Positions 8,054-15,421 of a stretch of 64,000 bases of DNA are shown one piece after another. Numbering within the stretch: position 1 is the stretch's first letter; every line of letters starts with the position of its first letter. A program made the position numbers and the translations under genes. The DNA is from Bryobacterales bacterium (GTDB lineage: Bacteria; Acidobacteriota; Terriglobia; Bryobacterales; Bryobacteraceae), in contig PNAJ01000143.1 of NCBI GenBank assembly GCA_003170295.1, positions 62,001 through 126,000 on the forward strand, given 5' to 3'. The notes under the pieces were generated by a model. It was given only the letters and a program-made list of their open reading frames with translations. It did no database searches and was not told the DNA's origin.

Positions 8054-8770
8054 ATGAGTCACCTCTACGCAGGTACCTCCGGCTTCGCCTATCCGAGCTG
8101 GAAACCGGACTTCTATCCTCAAAAACTAGCCGCGAAAGATTTCCTCAAGCACTACGCCGCACGCCTGAATTCGGTCGAGATCAACTACACGTTCCGCCAG
8201 TTGCCCAAAGCCTCGACGCTAGAAAACTGGGTCGCCGCGAGCCCCGAAGGCTTCCTGTTCGCCTGCAAAGCGCATATGCGAATCACCCACTTGCTGCGCC
8301 TGCGGGAGTCCGAATTCACGGAAGCATTCTTCCGAGCCATCGACCCCCTACGCGCCACGCGCCGCTTAGGCCCGGTGCTGTTCCAATTGCCGCCAAACTT
8401 CAAAGCCGACCCGCCGCTGCTAGCCGCATTCCTGGAAAAACTCCCGCGCGAAATCCGCTACGCCTTCGAGTTCCGCAATAAAACCTGGCTGACGGACGAA
8501 GTAAACCGCCTGCTGGAACAGCACGGAATCGCGCTATGCCTAGCGGAGTCGGAAAAATTCGAAGTGCCGGAAATGATCACGGCAAATTTCGTCTACGTCC
8601 GCCTGCGCAAGGAAGACTATTCGCCCGAAGAACGAGCCGAGATCGCTACAAGAGTCCACCGCCTGAGAGCCGACGGCCGCGATGTCTTCGTATTCTTCAA
8701 GCACGAAGACACTCCAGCGGGAGCCGCGTATGCGGAGGAGTTGCTGAAGGCGGAGGCCAATCCTCTCTGA
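8054..8770 (+). CDS. DUF72 family protein (238 aa)
   Basis: Begins LYAGTSGFAYPSWKPDFYP and continues FLKHYAARLNSVEINYTFRQ, both signatures of the DUF72 (YecE-like) TIM-barrel family. Later blocks GPVLFQLPPNF, YAFEFRNKTWL and DVFVFFKHEDTPAGAAYAEE also match. Length is normal. No catalytic function is established for the family. An in-frame GTG at 8045 could add three residues; the ATG at 8054 is preferred. It is divergent from the ABC exporter with no real intergenic space, so each promoter must lie inside the other's 5' end. Confidence 0.9.
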   Translation: MSHLYAGTSGFAYPSWKPDFYPQKLAAKDFLKHYAARLNSVEINYTFRQLPKASTLENWVAASPEGFLFACKAHMRITHLLRLRESEFTEAFFRAIDPLRATRRLGPVLFQLPPNFKADPPLLAAFLEKLPREIRYAFEFRNKTWLTDEVNRLLEQHGIALCLAESEKFEVPEMITANFVYVRLRKEDYSPEERAEIATRVHRLRADGRDVFVFFKHEDTPAGAAYAEELLKAEANPL

Positions 8771-8775
8771 ACACA

Positions 8776-8860
8776 GTTCTCGCCTGTCCGCTCCGTAACC
8801 GTCGCGGTTCCACGCGGCTGACCCTGAACCGCGACCGTCAGGGAGCGGACAGACGAGAAC
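8776..8860. repeat. Long imperfect inverted repeat, family D-related (copy D1)
   Basis: Two 35-nt arms (8776-8810 and 8826-8860) are complementary at 31 of 35 positions around a 15-nt loop. The right arm contains CCGTCAGGGAGCGGACAGAC, also found at 46716-46735. It lies just after the DUF72 stop codon and before a decayed toxin-antitoxin locus. Transcribed, it would fold into a long hairpin and could act as a terminator, though no run of T follows. Confidence 0.8.
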
Positions 8861-8891
8861 ATCTCGTGATCGAATTAGAATTGTCGATCGC

Positions 8892-9108
8892 CTAGCGCGA
8901 GACCGCGCTCACCGGGGATGTGTTCTCAATAATGACGTGTGGATTCAGATTCGGAGGAGGAACCGGCAATCCCTGTTCTTCCAGCAGACTCACGTGCTCG
9001 ATCATTCCCCACCACCCCAGCGAATCCTTCCAATTCAGTGGAGTAAAAACTGAAGAAAGTCGGGTCTTCCGTCGCCTCAATCGTCAGAGCGTATTTCAGA
9101 TCAATCAT
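8892..9108 (-). pseudogene. hicB: Decayed HicB-type antitoxin (frameshifted)
   Basis: The N-terminal part reads MIDLKYALTIEATEDPT, FFSFYSTELEGFAG (from 9108), the beta-strand start of a HicB antitoxin. The reading frame then changes, and the C-terminal part WGMIEHVSLLEEQGLPVPPP continues in a second frame to a stop at 8892. The stretch that normally joins them, the helix of the form SxEDCLxKAR, is missing, so a deletion of roughly 45 nt that also shifted the frame is the simplest explanation. HicB normally neutralises the HicA mRNA interferase. With the neighbouring HicA remnant this is a dead locus. Confidence 0.75.
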
Positions 9109-9218
9109 TCGGATGGAGTCTTCAAGCCAGCGGCCTTCAGGATCGCATGGCAGGTTCCCTTGGGAACTTCCTTACGTCCATGATAGTCGACTCGAATGAG
9201 CCGAATCGTCGCCCGTCC
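9105..9218 (-). pseudogene. hicA: HicA mRNA interferase remnant (C-terminal 37 residues)
   Basis: Translation of this strand gives TIRLIRVDYHGRKEVPKGTC followed by HAILKAAGLK, matching the end of HicA toxins (the H-G-x-K-E-V-P-K-G-T block and terminal helix). An in-frame TAG at 9219-9221 closes the frame and the N-terminal half with the catalytic histidine is absent. Its TGA overlaps the ATG of the HicB remnant (ATGA), the usual coupling in hicAB operons, which supports common descent. The stretch 9219-9438 contains no recognisable gene. Confidence 0.65.
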
Positions 9219-9438
9219 CTACGTCCCGCAAATCTACTGTGGACTCGCCGGGCCAACCTGCATGCACCGGGATCCAAGAGATTTCGCCGCTTGCTGTCCC
9301 CACCTTAGGCGAATACCCGGCGAAATCCGAACCTTATCCTGGTTAGATGCGTCTCCATAATGTGAGTTATTCTCTAAGGATGCGTCTTCCGGCGCCGATG
9401 TGCCGATTGTGGTTGTAGTATTCTGATACCGCACTGTT

Positions 9439-10059
9439 ATGGCATCTCAAGTGAAATCTAGGGAAACCGCATTGGAGGTTTCATCGAAGGGACCGGTTAG
9501 GCTGCGAGTCGTACCCGTCAACGCAACCACGGCGATGATGGAAATCGGCGTTGACTATGCTCAGGCACCGGCTCCGCATTTGAATTACGATGCGGACTAT
9601 TGCGATGTCGTTCAGGGGCGCACTGGCGTTACGGTCGTGTTCGGTAAGCTCAAGGCTGGATCCGGACAACTGAGAACGAAAATTGAGATCACGTTTTCAG
9701 AGGAGCATTTCTTCCGCCAATTTTGGGGAACGAGCCGGGATCTCCACCGATTCCTCGAGCAATCGACGATGCGTTTCGCGTTGAGTCCGGTTGAGTCATT
9801 CAGTGACACCGAAAAGGTGCAGTGTCTGCGCTCTAACAACGCTTTTATGGCAGTTTTGGGTGAAGAAGCTGTTTTGGATTTTTACTACATTTCGCCTGGG
9901 GACGTTCATTTAGTACGTCAGAAGCAGAAGAAGGAGATCGCTCTCGACTCCGTCGTAAGGGTCGTCGTAAGCATGTCTGTGCTGCTTGAGCTGTTAGACA
10001 AGTGCAAGCCATTCGCTGAGCGATTGCAGGATCGGTTCAAGGAGGAGGAGGAGCCATAA
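9439..10059 (+). CDS. Unknown protein, first gene of a three-gene cassette (206 aa)
   Basis: A soluble protein with no signal peptide or membrane segment. The N-terminal 110 residues look like beta strands (VRLRVVPVNATTAMMEIGVD, GVTVVFGKLKAGSG, TKIEITFSEEHFFRQF), followed by a helical part with VVRVVVSMSVLLELLDKC and a strongly acidic tail (KEEEEP). I do not recognise it. Its stop overlaps the next start (TAATG at 10057-10061), so the two are translationally coupled. Codons are more A/T-rich at third positions than in the neighbouring ku and ligD genes, which hints at recent acquisition. Confidence 0.7.
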   Translation: MASQVKSRETALEVSSKGPVRLRVVPVNATTAMMEIGVDYAQAPAPHLNYDADYCDVVQGRTGVTVVFGKLKAGSGQLRTKIEITFSEEHFFRQFWGTSRDLHRFLEQSTMRFALSPVESFSDTEKVQCLRSNNAFMAVLGEEAVLDFYYISPGDVHLVRQKQKKEIALDSVVRVVVSMSVLLELLDKCKPFAERLQDRFKEEEEP

Positions 10060-10406
10060 TGGAACGCGAAACTCGATGGGACATTGTTGAAGAGGTGGTC
10101 ACTAGGACTACGAACCCGCGTCGAATATCGGGCGCGATCGCAACGAGTTCCCTGATGACGGTAGTTTTCGGCGTGCTTACGATTACCGGAGCGGAGTTTC
10201 AAAGCGCTGTCCCAATGTCAAGACCGCAGTCCGTGCTCGAAATCATTCGCGTCGCGCGAAAGGACATCAGGCGCGACCGTTCCGGAACATCGGAGCATTC
10301 GGATACGCAGCACGGTCTGTCTACTGGACGGCTTGCGGCTTTATTTCCGGCGTTGTTCGCGCCGGCCGAGGAAGACGGCGGGGACGATCCTTTTTTCATG
10401 AGCTGA
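10059..10406 (+). CDS. Unknown protein with one probable membrane segment (115 aa)
   Basis: Coupled to the gene before it by a one-base stop/start overlap. After a charged N-terminus (MERETRWDIVEEVVTRTTNP) there is one hydrophobic stretch at about residues 30-46 (TSSLMTVVFGVLTITGA), then a basic middle and a C-terminus ending EEDGGDDPFFMS. The layout suggests a small inner-membrane anchored protein with a cytoplasmic lead. No family recognised. Together with its neighbours it may form a membrane-linked complex, which is only inference from order. Confidence 0.6.
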   Translation: MERETRWDIVEEVVTRTTNPRRISGAIATSSLMTVVFGVLTITGAEFQSAVPMSRPQSVLEIIRVARKDIRRDRSGTSEHSDTQHGLSTGRLAALFPALFAPAEEDGGDDPFFMS

Positions 10407-10423
10407 TCGGCTCGTTTTAATTC

Positions 10424-10933
10424 GTGCCTGAACATTTCTTCGAACCAATAATAGAGAAACTCCGCCAGGGTGACGTCTTCGCTCCGCTGCCCTTCTCTTT
10501 TCTTGGCGACTCTGCGGAATCGCCAGTCGCCAAGCTGACGACACAGCGCTACTCTGCGATTCTCCTGAACCAGAGTTGCGACGTCGATAAGCAGTATCCA
10601 AAGCTCGTTGTCTTGCCGGTTTTACCGCTTGGATTACGGAACTCGCGGGATCAGAAACTCATCAAAACGAATCGCATTTTTTCCGCGCTCTACCTGTCCG
10701 CCTATCGAGATGTTTTGCCCGAGAGTTTCGTGAGTTTCCAGGAACCGATGACCGTAGAGAGATCGCTGCTAGAGCTGGCTCCGCGAGTAGCTTCACTCAG
10801 TGAGGAGGGCCGACGAGCCCTCTACGTGCAATATGCGCGTTGGCTCACGCGGTGGACACTGGCCGAAATTTCCTGTCCCGACTGTGGGACCAGCTTCAAT
10901 CCTGCCAAGACCCTTCCAGTTGAGAACACCTAG
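10424..10933 (+). CDS. Unknown protein, third gene of the cassette (169 aa)
   Basis: Starts with GTG 17 nt after the previous stop. It has a short region around LRQGDVFAPLPFSFL, a core strand followed by Cys-Asp (YSAILLNQSCDVDKQYPKL), then VVLPVLPL, and a C-terminal CPDC pair (EISCPDCGTSF) that could bind zinc. No signal peptide or membrane segment. The combination of a hydrophobic strand, NQSCD and a following VLPVLPL strand recalls small accessory proteins seen beside variable genes, but I cannot name a family. The ribosome binding site is weak, so reinitiation from the gene before is possible. Confidence 0.6.
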   Translation: MPEHFFEPIIEKLRQGDVFAPLPFSFLGDSAESPVAKLTTQRYSAILLNQSCDVDKQYPKLVVLPVLPLGLRNSRDQKLIKTNRIFSALYLSAYRDVLPESFVSFQEPMTVERSLLELAPRVASLSEEGRRALYVQYARWLTRWTLAEISCPDCGTSFNPAKTLPVENT

Positions 10934-10969
10934 ACGGCCCACCTTCGTGACAGCCTGGCGCAGCACCCT

Positions 10970-11812
10970 CTAACCCCTCGCCCTCTTCCTCTCCGGCCTA
11001 GCCTCTTCCACCGCAGCAGGCTCCGACACTGTAGCCGACGCCGCCGGCTTCTTCGCCATCGCGAGACTTGCCTTCAGCGCCTCCATGATATCGATCACCT
11101 TCGCCTGCTGCGGTTCTGGAGTTGCCACGACCTCAGCGCCCTGCTTCTTCGCTTCAATCATTTGAAGCAGGTTCTCGCGGTAGTTATCCTTGTATTTCTC
11201 CGGCTCAAAATCCCCCGCCAGCGCCTCAATGAGACTGCTCGCCAGCGCCAGTTCCTTATCTTTCACCAGACTAAGATCGGTACGAAATTCATCGACCTTT
11301 CGGATTTCGTGCGAGTAGAACATGGTATGCATCAGTACGCCGTTTTTCCCCGGCCGCAGGATCACGATGTGCTCGCGGTTATGCATCGCGATCTTCGCGA
11401 CTCCGACTTTTCCACTCCGCTTCAGCGCATCGAACAGCAGCGCGTACGGCTTCTCGCCCGCCTCGTCCGGAGCCATGTAATAGGAGGTCTCCAGATAAAT
11501 CGGGTCCACCTGATCGGTCGGCACGAACTCCAGGATCTCCATCACCTTCGCGGATTGCGGAGCCACTTTCTTGACCTCTTCGTCCTCGATCACGACGTAG
11601 CGGTCCTTCTCGTATTCGTACCCCTTCACGATCTCGCTGCGAGGGATCGGCTTATCTTCGGCCGCGCAGAACAACACCTGCTTCACGCGCGAGCCGTCGG
11701 CTTTGTGGAGCTGGTTGAAGCTGATGCTCTCACTCCGCGCCGCGCTGTACAATCTGACAGGGAACGAGACCAATCCAAATGTCAGATGACCTTTCCAAAC
11801 CGTCGAAGCCAT
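10970..11812 (-). CDS. ku: Ku DNA end-binding protein
   Basis: Forms the homodimeric ring that loads on double-strand ends in bacterial non-homologous end joining and recruits LigD. The conserved core is present: STVWKGHLTFGLVSFPVRLY at the start, KGYEYEKDRYVVIEDEE, YMAPDEAGEKPYALL and the motif HNREHIVILRPGKNGVLMHT. The minimal core ends near residue 250; a variable tail rich in Lys/Ala/Pro with a basic end (RPERKRARG) follows, as in extended bacterial Ku proteins. It is divergent from ligD across 59 nt, so the pair may share a control region. Confidence 0.95.
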   Translation of the reverse strand: MASTVWKGHLTFGLVSFPVRLYSAARSESISFNQLHKADGSRVKQVLFCAAEDKPIPRSEIVKGYEYEKDRYVVIEDEEVKKVAPQSAKVMEILEFVPTDQVDPIYLETSYYMAPDEAGEKPYALLFDALKRSGKVGVAKIAMHNREHIVILRPGKNGVLMHTMFYSHEIRKVDEFRTDLSLVKDKELALASSLIEALAGDFEPEKYKDNYRENLLQMIEAKKQGAEVVATPEPQQAKVIDIMEALKASLAMAKKPAASATVSEPAAVEEARPERKRARG

Positions 11813-11838
11813 ATCGTCACCTCATCCATCGCTTGTCG

Positions 11839-11846
11839 ATTATACT
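11839..11846. promoter_or_regulatory. Candidate -10 elements between ku and ligD
   Basis: The 59-nt gap between the divergent ku and ligD starts contains an A+T-rich stretch, GATTATACTATAAC. Read toward ku it gives a perfect TATAAT; read toward ligD it gives TATACT 26 nt before the start codon. No convincing -35 box at normal spacing was found for either, so this is only a candidate. Confidence 0.3.
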
Positions 11847-11871
11847 ATAACCCAAACATTTTCGAGGGATT

Positions 11872-14340
11872 TTGTCAATTCAAAAATATCGCGAAAAACG
11901 CACCTTCGGCAAGACCCCGGAGCCCGAGCCGTCCGCTCAACCCAAAAGTGACCCCCACCGGCTAACATTTTGCGTCCAGCGCCACCACGCGACCCATCTC
12001 CACTACGATTTCCGCCTCGAAGTCGACGGCGCACTGAAGTCCTGGGCCGTCCCCAAAGGCCCGACGCTCGATCCAGCCGAGAAACGACTTGCCATGATGG
12101 TGGAGGACCATCCTCTGGAATATGGGAGCTTCGAAGGAGTGATTCCAAAAGGCAACTACGGCGCGGGAAGCGTCATGCTGTGGGACCGAGGGACCTATGA
12201 GCTGCTCGGCGAAGCGACGGCGGAGGAGCAGCTTACGCGCGGCGATTTCAAGTTTCGATTGACCGGCGAAAAGCTCAATGGCGATTTCGCGATCGTCCGC
12301 ACCAAGCGGGGCAAGGGCAACGAATGGCTGCTCCTCAAGAAGAAGGATGCTCACGCGCACCCCTGCTGGAATCCCGAGGACCATGCCTACAGCGTCGTCT
12401 CCCGCCGCACCCAAGAGGAAATCGCGCAAGGCCTCAGTCCCGCTCCCGCGCCATCAAAACAGGCGAGCCTGCCGACCATCTCCCCGATGCTCGCGCAGAT
12501 CGGCAAAGGCACTCCGCCCTCCGGCCCCGATTGGCTATATGAGGTCAAATGGGACGGCGTCCGCGCCATCTGCTACATCCAAAATGGTCGCCTGCGGATG
12601 CTCTCTCGAAACGGCAACATGATGGAGCGCCAATATCCCGAGCTCTCGATCCTCCCGCATCACATCCGCGCCACCACCGCGATTCTCGATGGCGAAATTG
12701 CGGCTCTCGACGATCGCGGCCTCCCCAGCTTCGAGCTTCTCCAAAGTCGTATCAACGTCGCCGAAGCCAGCGCCATTGCGACGCTCTCCCGCAACCTGCC
12801 CGTTGTGATTTTCCTGTTCGATCTGCTCTACCTCAACGGCCGCGACCTCCGCGGCGAGCCTCTCATAGAGCGAAAGCGCCTCTTGAAGGATATTCTTCAA
12901 CCCAATGACGTAGTTCGTTTTTCCGAGCACTTCTCCGGCGCCGGCGCCGAGCTTCTCGAAGCCGCCAAACTCCAGGGACTCGAAGGCGTCATCGCCAAGC
13001 GAGCATCGAGTTTTTACGAATCCCGCCGCACCACGGACTGGATCAAGTTCAAGCTCACAACCTCAGACGAATTCGTCCTCTGCGGCCTGATCAAAGGCGA
13101 GCGTGAGCCCTTCGGCGCCTTAGCTCTCGGCATCTACGATCACGGCAAATTGAAATGGGCCGGCAACGTCGGCACCGGTTTTGATCGAAAAAAAATGGAT
13201 GTGATCCACTCGCGCCTCGCCCCCCTCGCGACCGAAACGTGTCCTCTCGAACCCGAAAAAGATCTGCCCAAGAAAGGCGTCATCTGGACCCGTCCGGAGC
13301 TGGTCTGCGAAATCCGTTTTTCAAATTGGACCGACGACGGCAAGCTCCGCGCCCCCGTCTGGATCGGCCTGCGCCCCGACATCGATCCTCACGAATGCAC
13401 CCGCGATCAGCCGGAGGAGCGTAAAGTGTTACTCGATCCCGCGAAAACCGAAGAAATCCTGACCATCTCCCACCATCGCCTCAAATTCACCAATCTCAAC
13501 AAGCTCTATTACCCGAAGGACGGCATCGCCAAGCGCGATCTCATCAATTACTACGACGCCGTCGCACCTCTCATCGTCCCCCACCTCAAGGATCGGCCTC
13601 TGTCTCTCAAGCGCTACCCGAATGGCATCGACTCCGAGTTTTTCTTCCAGAAAGCGATCGCCGAAAGCTTCCCCAAATGGCTCCATACCGCCGATGCCGA
13701 CGGTATCGAATCCGTAATCGGTGACGACCGCGCAACCCTCCTGTTCCTCGTCAACCTCGGCTGCATCGACCACAATCCGTGGATGAGCCGCATCGGCTCC
13801 CTCGAGAATCCCGATTACCTTCTAATAGACCTGGACCCCCAAGACTGTGGCTATGAAAAGATCGTCGAAGCCGCCTCCGTCGTCCGCGCGAAGCTCGACC
13901 TGGCCGAGCTAGAAAGTTATCCCAAAACCACCGGCGGCGACGGCATGCACATCTTCATCCCTTTGATCGCCCACTACACCTATGAACAAGTGCGACTGCT
14001 AGCCGAACTCCTCGCGACCCGAGTCGCAGCCGAGCGCCCCGACCTCTTCACCACCCCTCGCGCCGTCGCCAAGCGTGAAAAAGGAAAGGTCTATTTCGAC
14101 TGGCAGCAGATCGCGCGAGGTAAAACAATTTCCGCGCCCTATGTATTACGCGCCTATCCCGGAGCCCCCGTCGCCACGCCCCTAGCCTGGCGCGAAGTGA
14201 CCCCTCGTCTCCGCCCGGACCAGTTCCATATCCGCAACGCCCTAGCCCGTTTCGACCGTGTGGGCGACCTCTTCGCGCCCGTTTTAGCCTCGACGCAGGA
14301 AATCGAGCCCGCATTACAGAAATTGTCGGCCCATTTGTAA
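11872..14340 (+). CDS. ligD: Multifunctional NHEJ DNA ligase D (822 aa)
   Basis: Three domains in the order phosphoesterase, ligase, polymerase. Residues about 30-165: 3'-phosphoesterase (RHHATHLHYDFRLE and EGVIPKGNYGAG). Residues about 205-515: ATP-dependent ligase with the adenylated lysine in EVKWDGVR (about 224), and LDGEIAALD and EGVIAKRASS. Residues about 525-815: archaeo-eukaryotic primase-type polymerase (KLYYPKDGIAKRDLINYY, LLIDLDPQD with metal-binding aspartates). With Ku it processes and seals double-strand breaks. The PE-LIG-POL order matches Pseudomonas LigD rather than the mycobacterial order. The start is TTG, with GAGGG at 11864-11868 ahead of it. Confidence 0.96.
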   Translation: MSIQKYREKRTFGKTPEPEPSAQPKSDPHRLTFCVQRHHATHLHYDFRLEVDGALKSWAVPKGPTLDPAEKRLAMMVEDHPLEYGSFEGVIPKGNYGAGSVMLWDRGTYELLGEATAEEQLTRGDFKFRLTGEKLNGDFAIVRTKRGKGNEWLLLKKKDAHAHPCWNPEDHAYSVVSRRTQEEIAQGLSPAPAPSKQASLPTISPMLAQIGKGTPPSGPDWLYEVKWDGVRAICYIQNGRLRMLSRNGNMMERQYPELSILPHHIRATTAILDGEIAALDDRGLPSFELLQSRINVAEASAIATLSRNLPVVIFLFDLLYLNGRDLRGEPLIERKRLLKDILQPNDVVRFSEHFSGAGAELLEAAKLQGLEGVIAKRASSFYESRRTTDWIKFKLTTSDEFVLCGLIKGEREPFGALALGIYDHGKLKWAGNVGTGFDRKKMDVIHSRLAPLATETCPLEPEKDLPKKGVIWTRPELVCEIRFSNWTDDGKLRAPVWIGLRPDIDPHECTRDQPEERKVLLDPAKTEEILTISHHRLKFTNLNKLYYPKDGIAKRDLINYYDAVAPLIVPHLKDRPLSLKRYPNGIDSEFFFQKAIAESFPKWLHTADADGIESVIGDDRATLLFLVNLGCIDHNPWMSRIGSLENPDYLLIDLDPQDCGYEKIVEAASVVRAKLDLAELESYPKTTGGDGMHIFIPLIAHYTYEQVRLLAELLATRVAAERPDLFTTPRAVAKREKGKVYFDWQQIARGKTISAPYVLRAYPGAPVATPLAWREVTPRLRPDQFHIRNALARFDRVGDLFAPVLASTQEIEPALQKLSAHL

Positions 14341-14371
14341 TCCGCTCGAAACGCAGCCCGTCTTAGCGAGC

Positions 14372-14854
14372 ATGACAACGAAATTCCTCTTACTCACCCT
14401 CGCCGCCACCGGCCTCGTCTTTGCACAAGGCCCCCGTCGTGGATTCGGCGGTCCCGGCGGACCGGTGGGACCCGACACAGAAGCCCGTCTCACCAAGACC
14501 CTCAATCTCAACGCCGCCCAGCAGAACACCGTGCACGCCGCCTTGCAGGAGCACCGCGTCGCCACCACCGGTCTGATCGATCAGGTGCACAATCTGAACA
14601 CCCAGCTCCACGCCGCGATCAAGTCCGGCGCCGCCGATCAAATCGATAAGATCAGCGCGAGCATCGCGACGCTCCATCAGCAACAGATCGCCAGCCAGGC
14701 CAAAACCGCAGCGAAAATTTACGCGACGCTCAGCGACGATCAGAAAACCCAAATCGGCGACCACCTCGAGATGCTAATGGGCGGCGGTCCCGTTGGACGC
14801 GGCCCCGGCGGCACTCCTCCCGCCCGTCGCGGCCCTCCACCCCAGGTCAACTAA
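14372..14854 (+). CDS. Periplasmic Spy/CpxP-like protein (160 aa)
   Basis: A Sec signal peptide (residues 1-18, LAATGLVFAQ) is followed by a Gly/Pro-rich segment, an all-helical core with two degenerate LTxxQ-type motifs (LTKTLNLNAAQQNTV and LSDDQKTQIG) and a Gly/Pro/Arg-rich tail. This is the layout of Spy/CpxP family proteins, which bind metals or act as periplasmic chaperones and stress sensors. The motifs are weak, so the subfamily is uncertain. It follows ligD by 31 nt, but a functional link to end joining is unlikely. Confidence 0.65.
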   Translation: MTTKFLLLTLAATGLVFAQGPRRGFGGPGGPVGPDTEARLTKTLNLNAAQQNTVHAALQEHRVATTGLIDQVHNLNTQLHAAIKSGAADQIDKISASIATLHQQQIASQAKTAAKIYATLSDDQKTQIGDHLEMLMGGGPVGRGPGGTPPARRGPPPQVN

Positions 14855-14883
14855 CAGGCGGCTCTTCTCTTCGCCGGGGACCC

Positions 14884-15402
14884 TCACCAAGTCCCCGGCT
14901 TCTTAAACTTCGTCAGCTCCTTTACCGCCTCCATCCAGTTGTAGACGATTGGACAATACGTCGCCCGATTCACGTACTCCCACATCCGGCTGACCATCGA
15001 CCCGCTCCCTCGCAGCAAATGCGGAAACCGTTCGCAATTCCCCGGCCGAGCCTCGTAAACCGAGCACTCATTCCCCACCAAAAACACGCACCCCGCTTCT
15101 TTCGACCGCCGCAGGATCATCTCCCCGTCCTCGCCCGTCATGGTGTACTGCTCCACGAATTTCGCTTCTTTAATCCGCAGAAACTTCGCCAGATGCTCGA
15201 TATCCCTCTCCGCGAGCTGCACCTCGGTAACGCGGCAGCATTCTCCACATAGCCGGCAGTCGATCGCATCTTGCACCTCTTGCGCCGCATGCCGGAACTG
15301 CCGTTCCACCCAATCGTGAGTCTTCAAATATTTCCGGAACTGCAGATTCTCATCGCGCTTTTTCTCGCCGAGCCGTCGAATCTGCACCAAATCGGTGAGC
15401 AT
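14884..15402 (-). CDS. YkgJ-type cysteine cluster protein (172 aa)
   Basis: Contains DCRLCGECCRVTEVQLAERD and, about 50 residues on, AGCVFLVGNECSVYEARPGN followed by CERFP, the conserved cysteine pattern of the YkgJ family (CxxC...CC...C...C), thought to bind zinc or an Fe-S cluster. No signal peptide or membrane segment. The frame is open for a further 50 codons upstream, but that part is the antisense shadow of the multicopper oxidase gene; ATG 15402 is preferred, with GGAGGG directly ahead. A TTG four codons later would have better spacing from that site. Confidence 0.8.
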   Translation of the reverse strand: MLTDLVQIRRLGEKKRDENLQFRKYLKTHDWVERQFRHAAQEVQDAIDCRLCGECCRVTEVQLAERDIEHLAKFLRIKEAKFVEQYTMTGEDGEMILRRSKEAGCVFLVGNECSVYEARPGNCERFPHLLRGSGSMVSRMWEYVNRATYCPIVYNWMEAVKELTKFKKPGTW

Positions 15403-15421
15403 CCCTCCATCATCGCAGCCG

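Noticed and set aside
8892..9080. A separate small gene beginning MRRRKTRLSSV
   Set aside because: Only its C-terminal part (WGMIEHVSLLEEQGLPVPPP) looks like protein; it is the second half of a broken HicB, not an independent gene.
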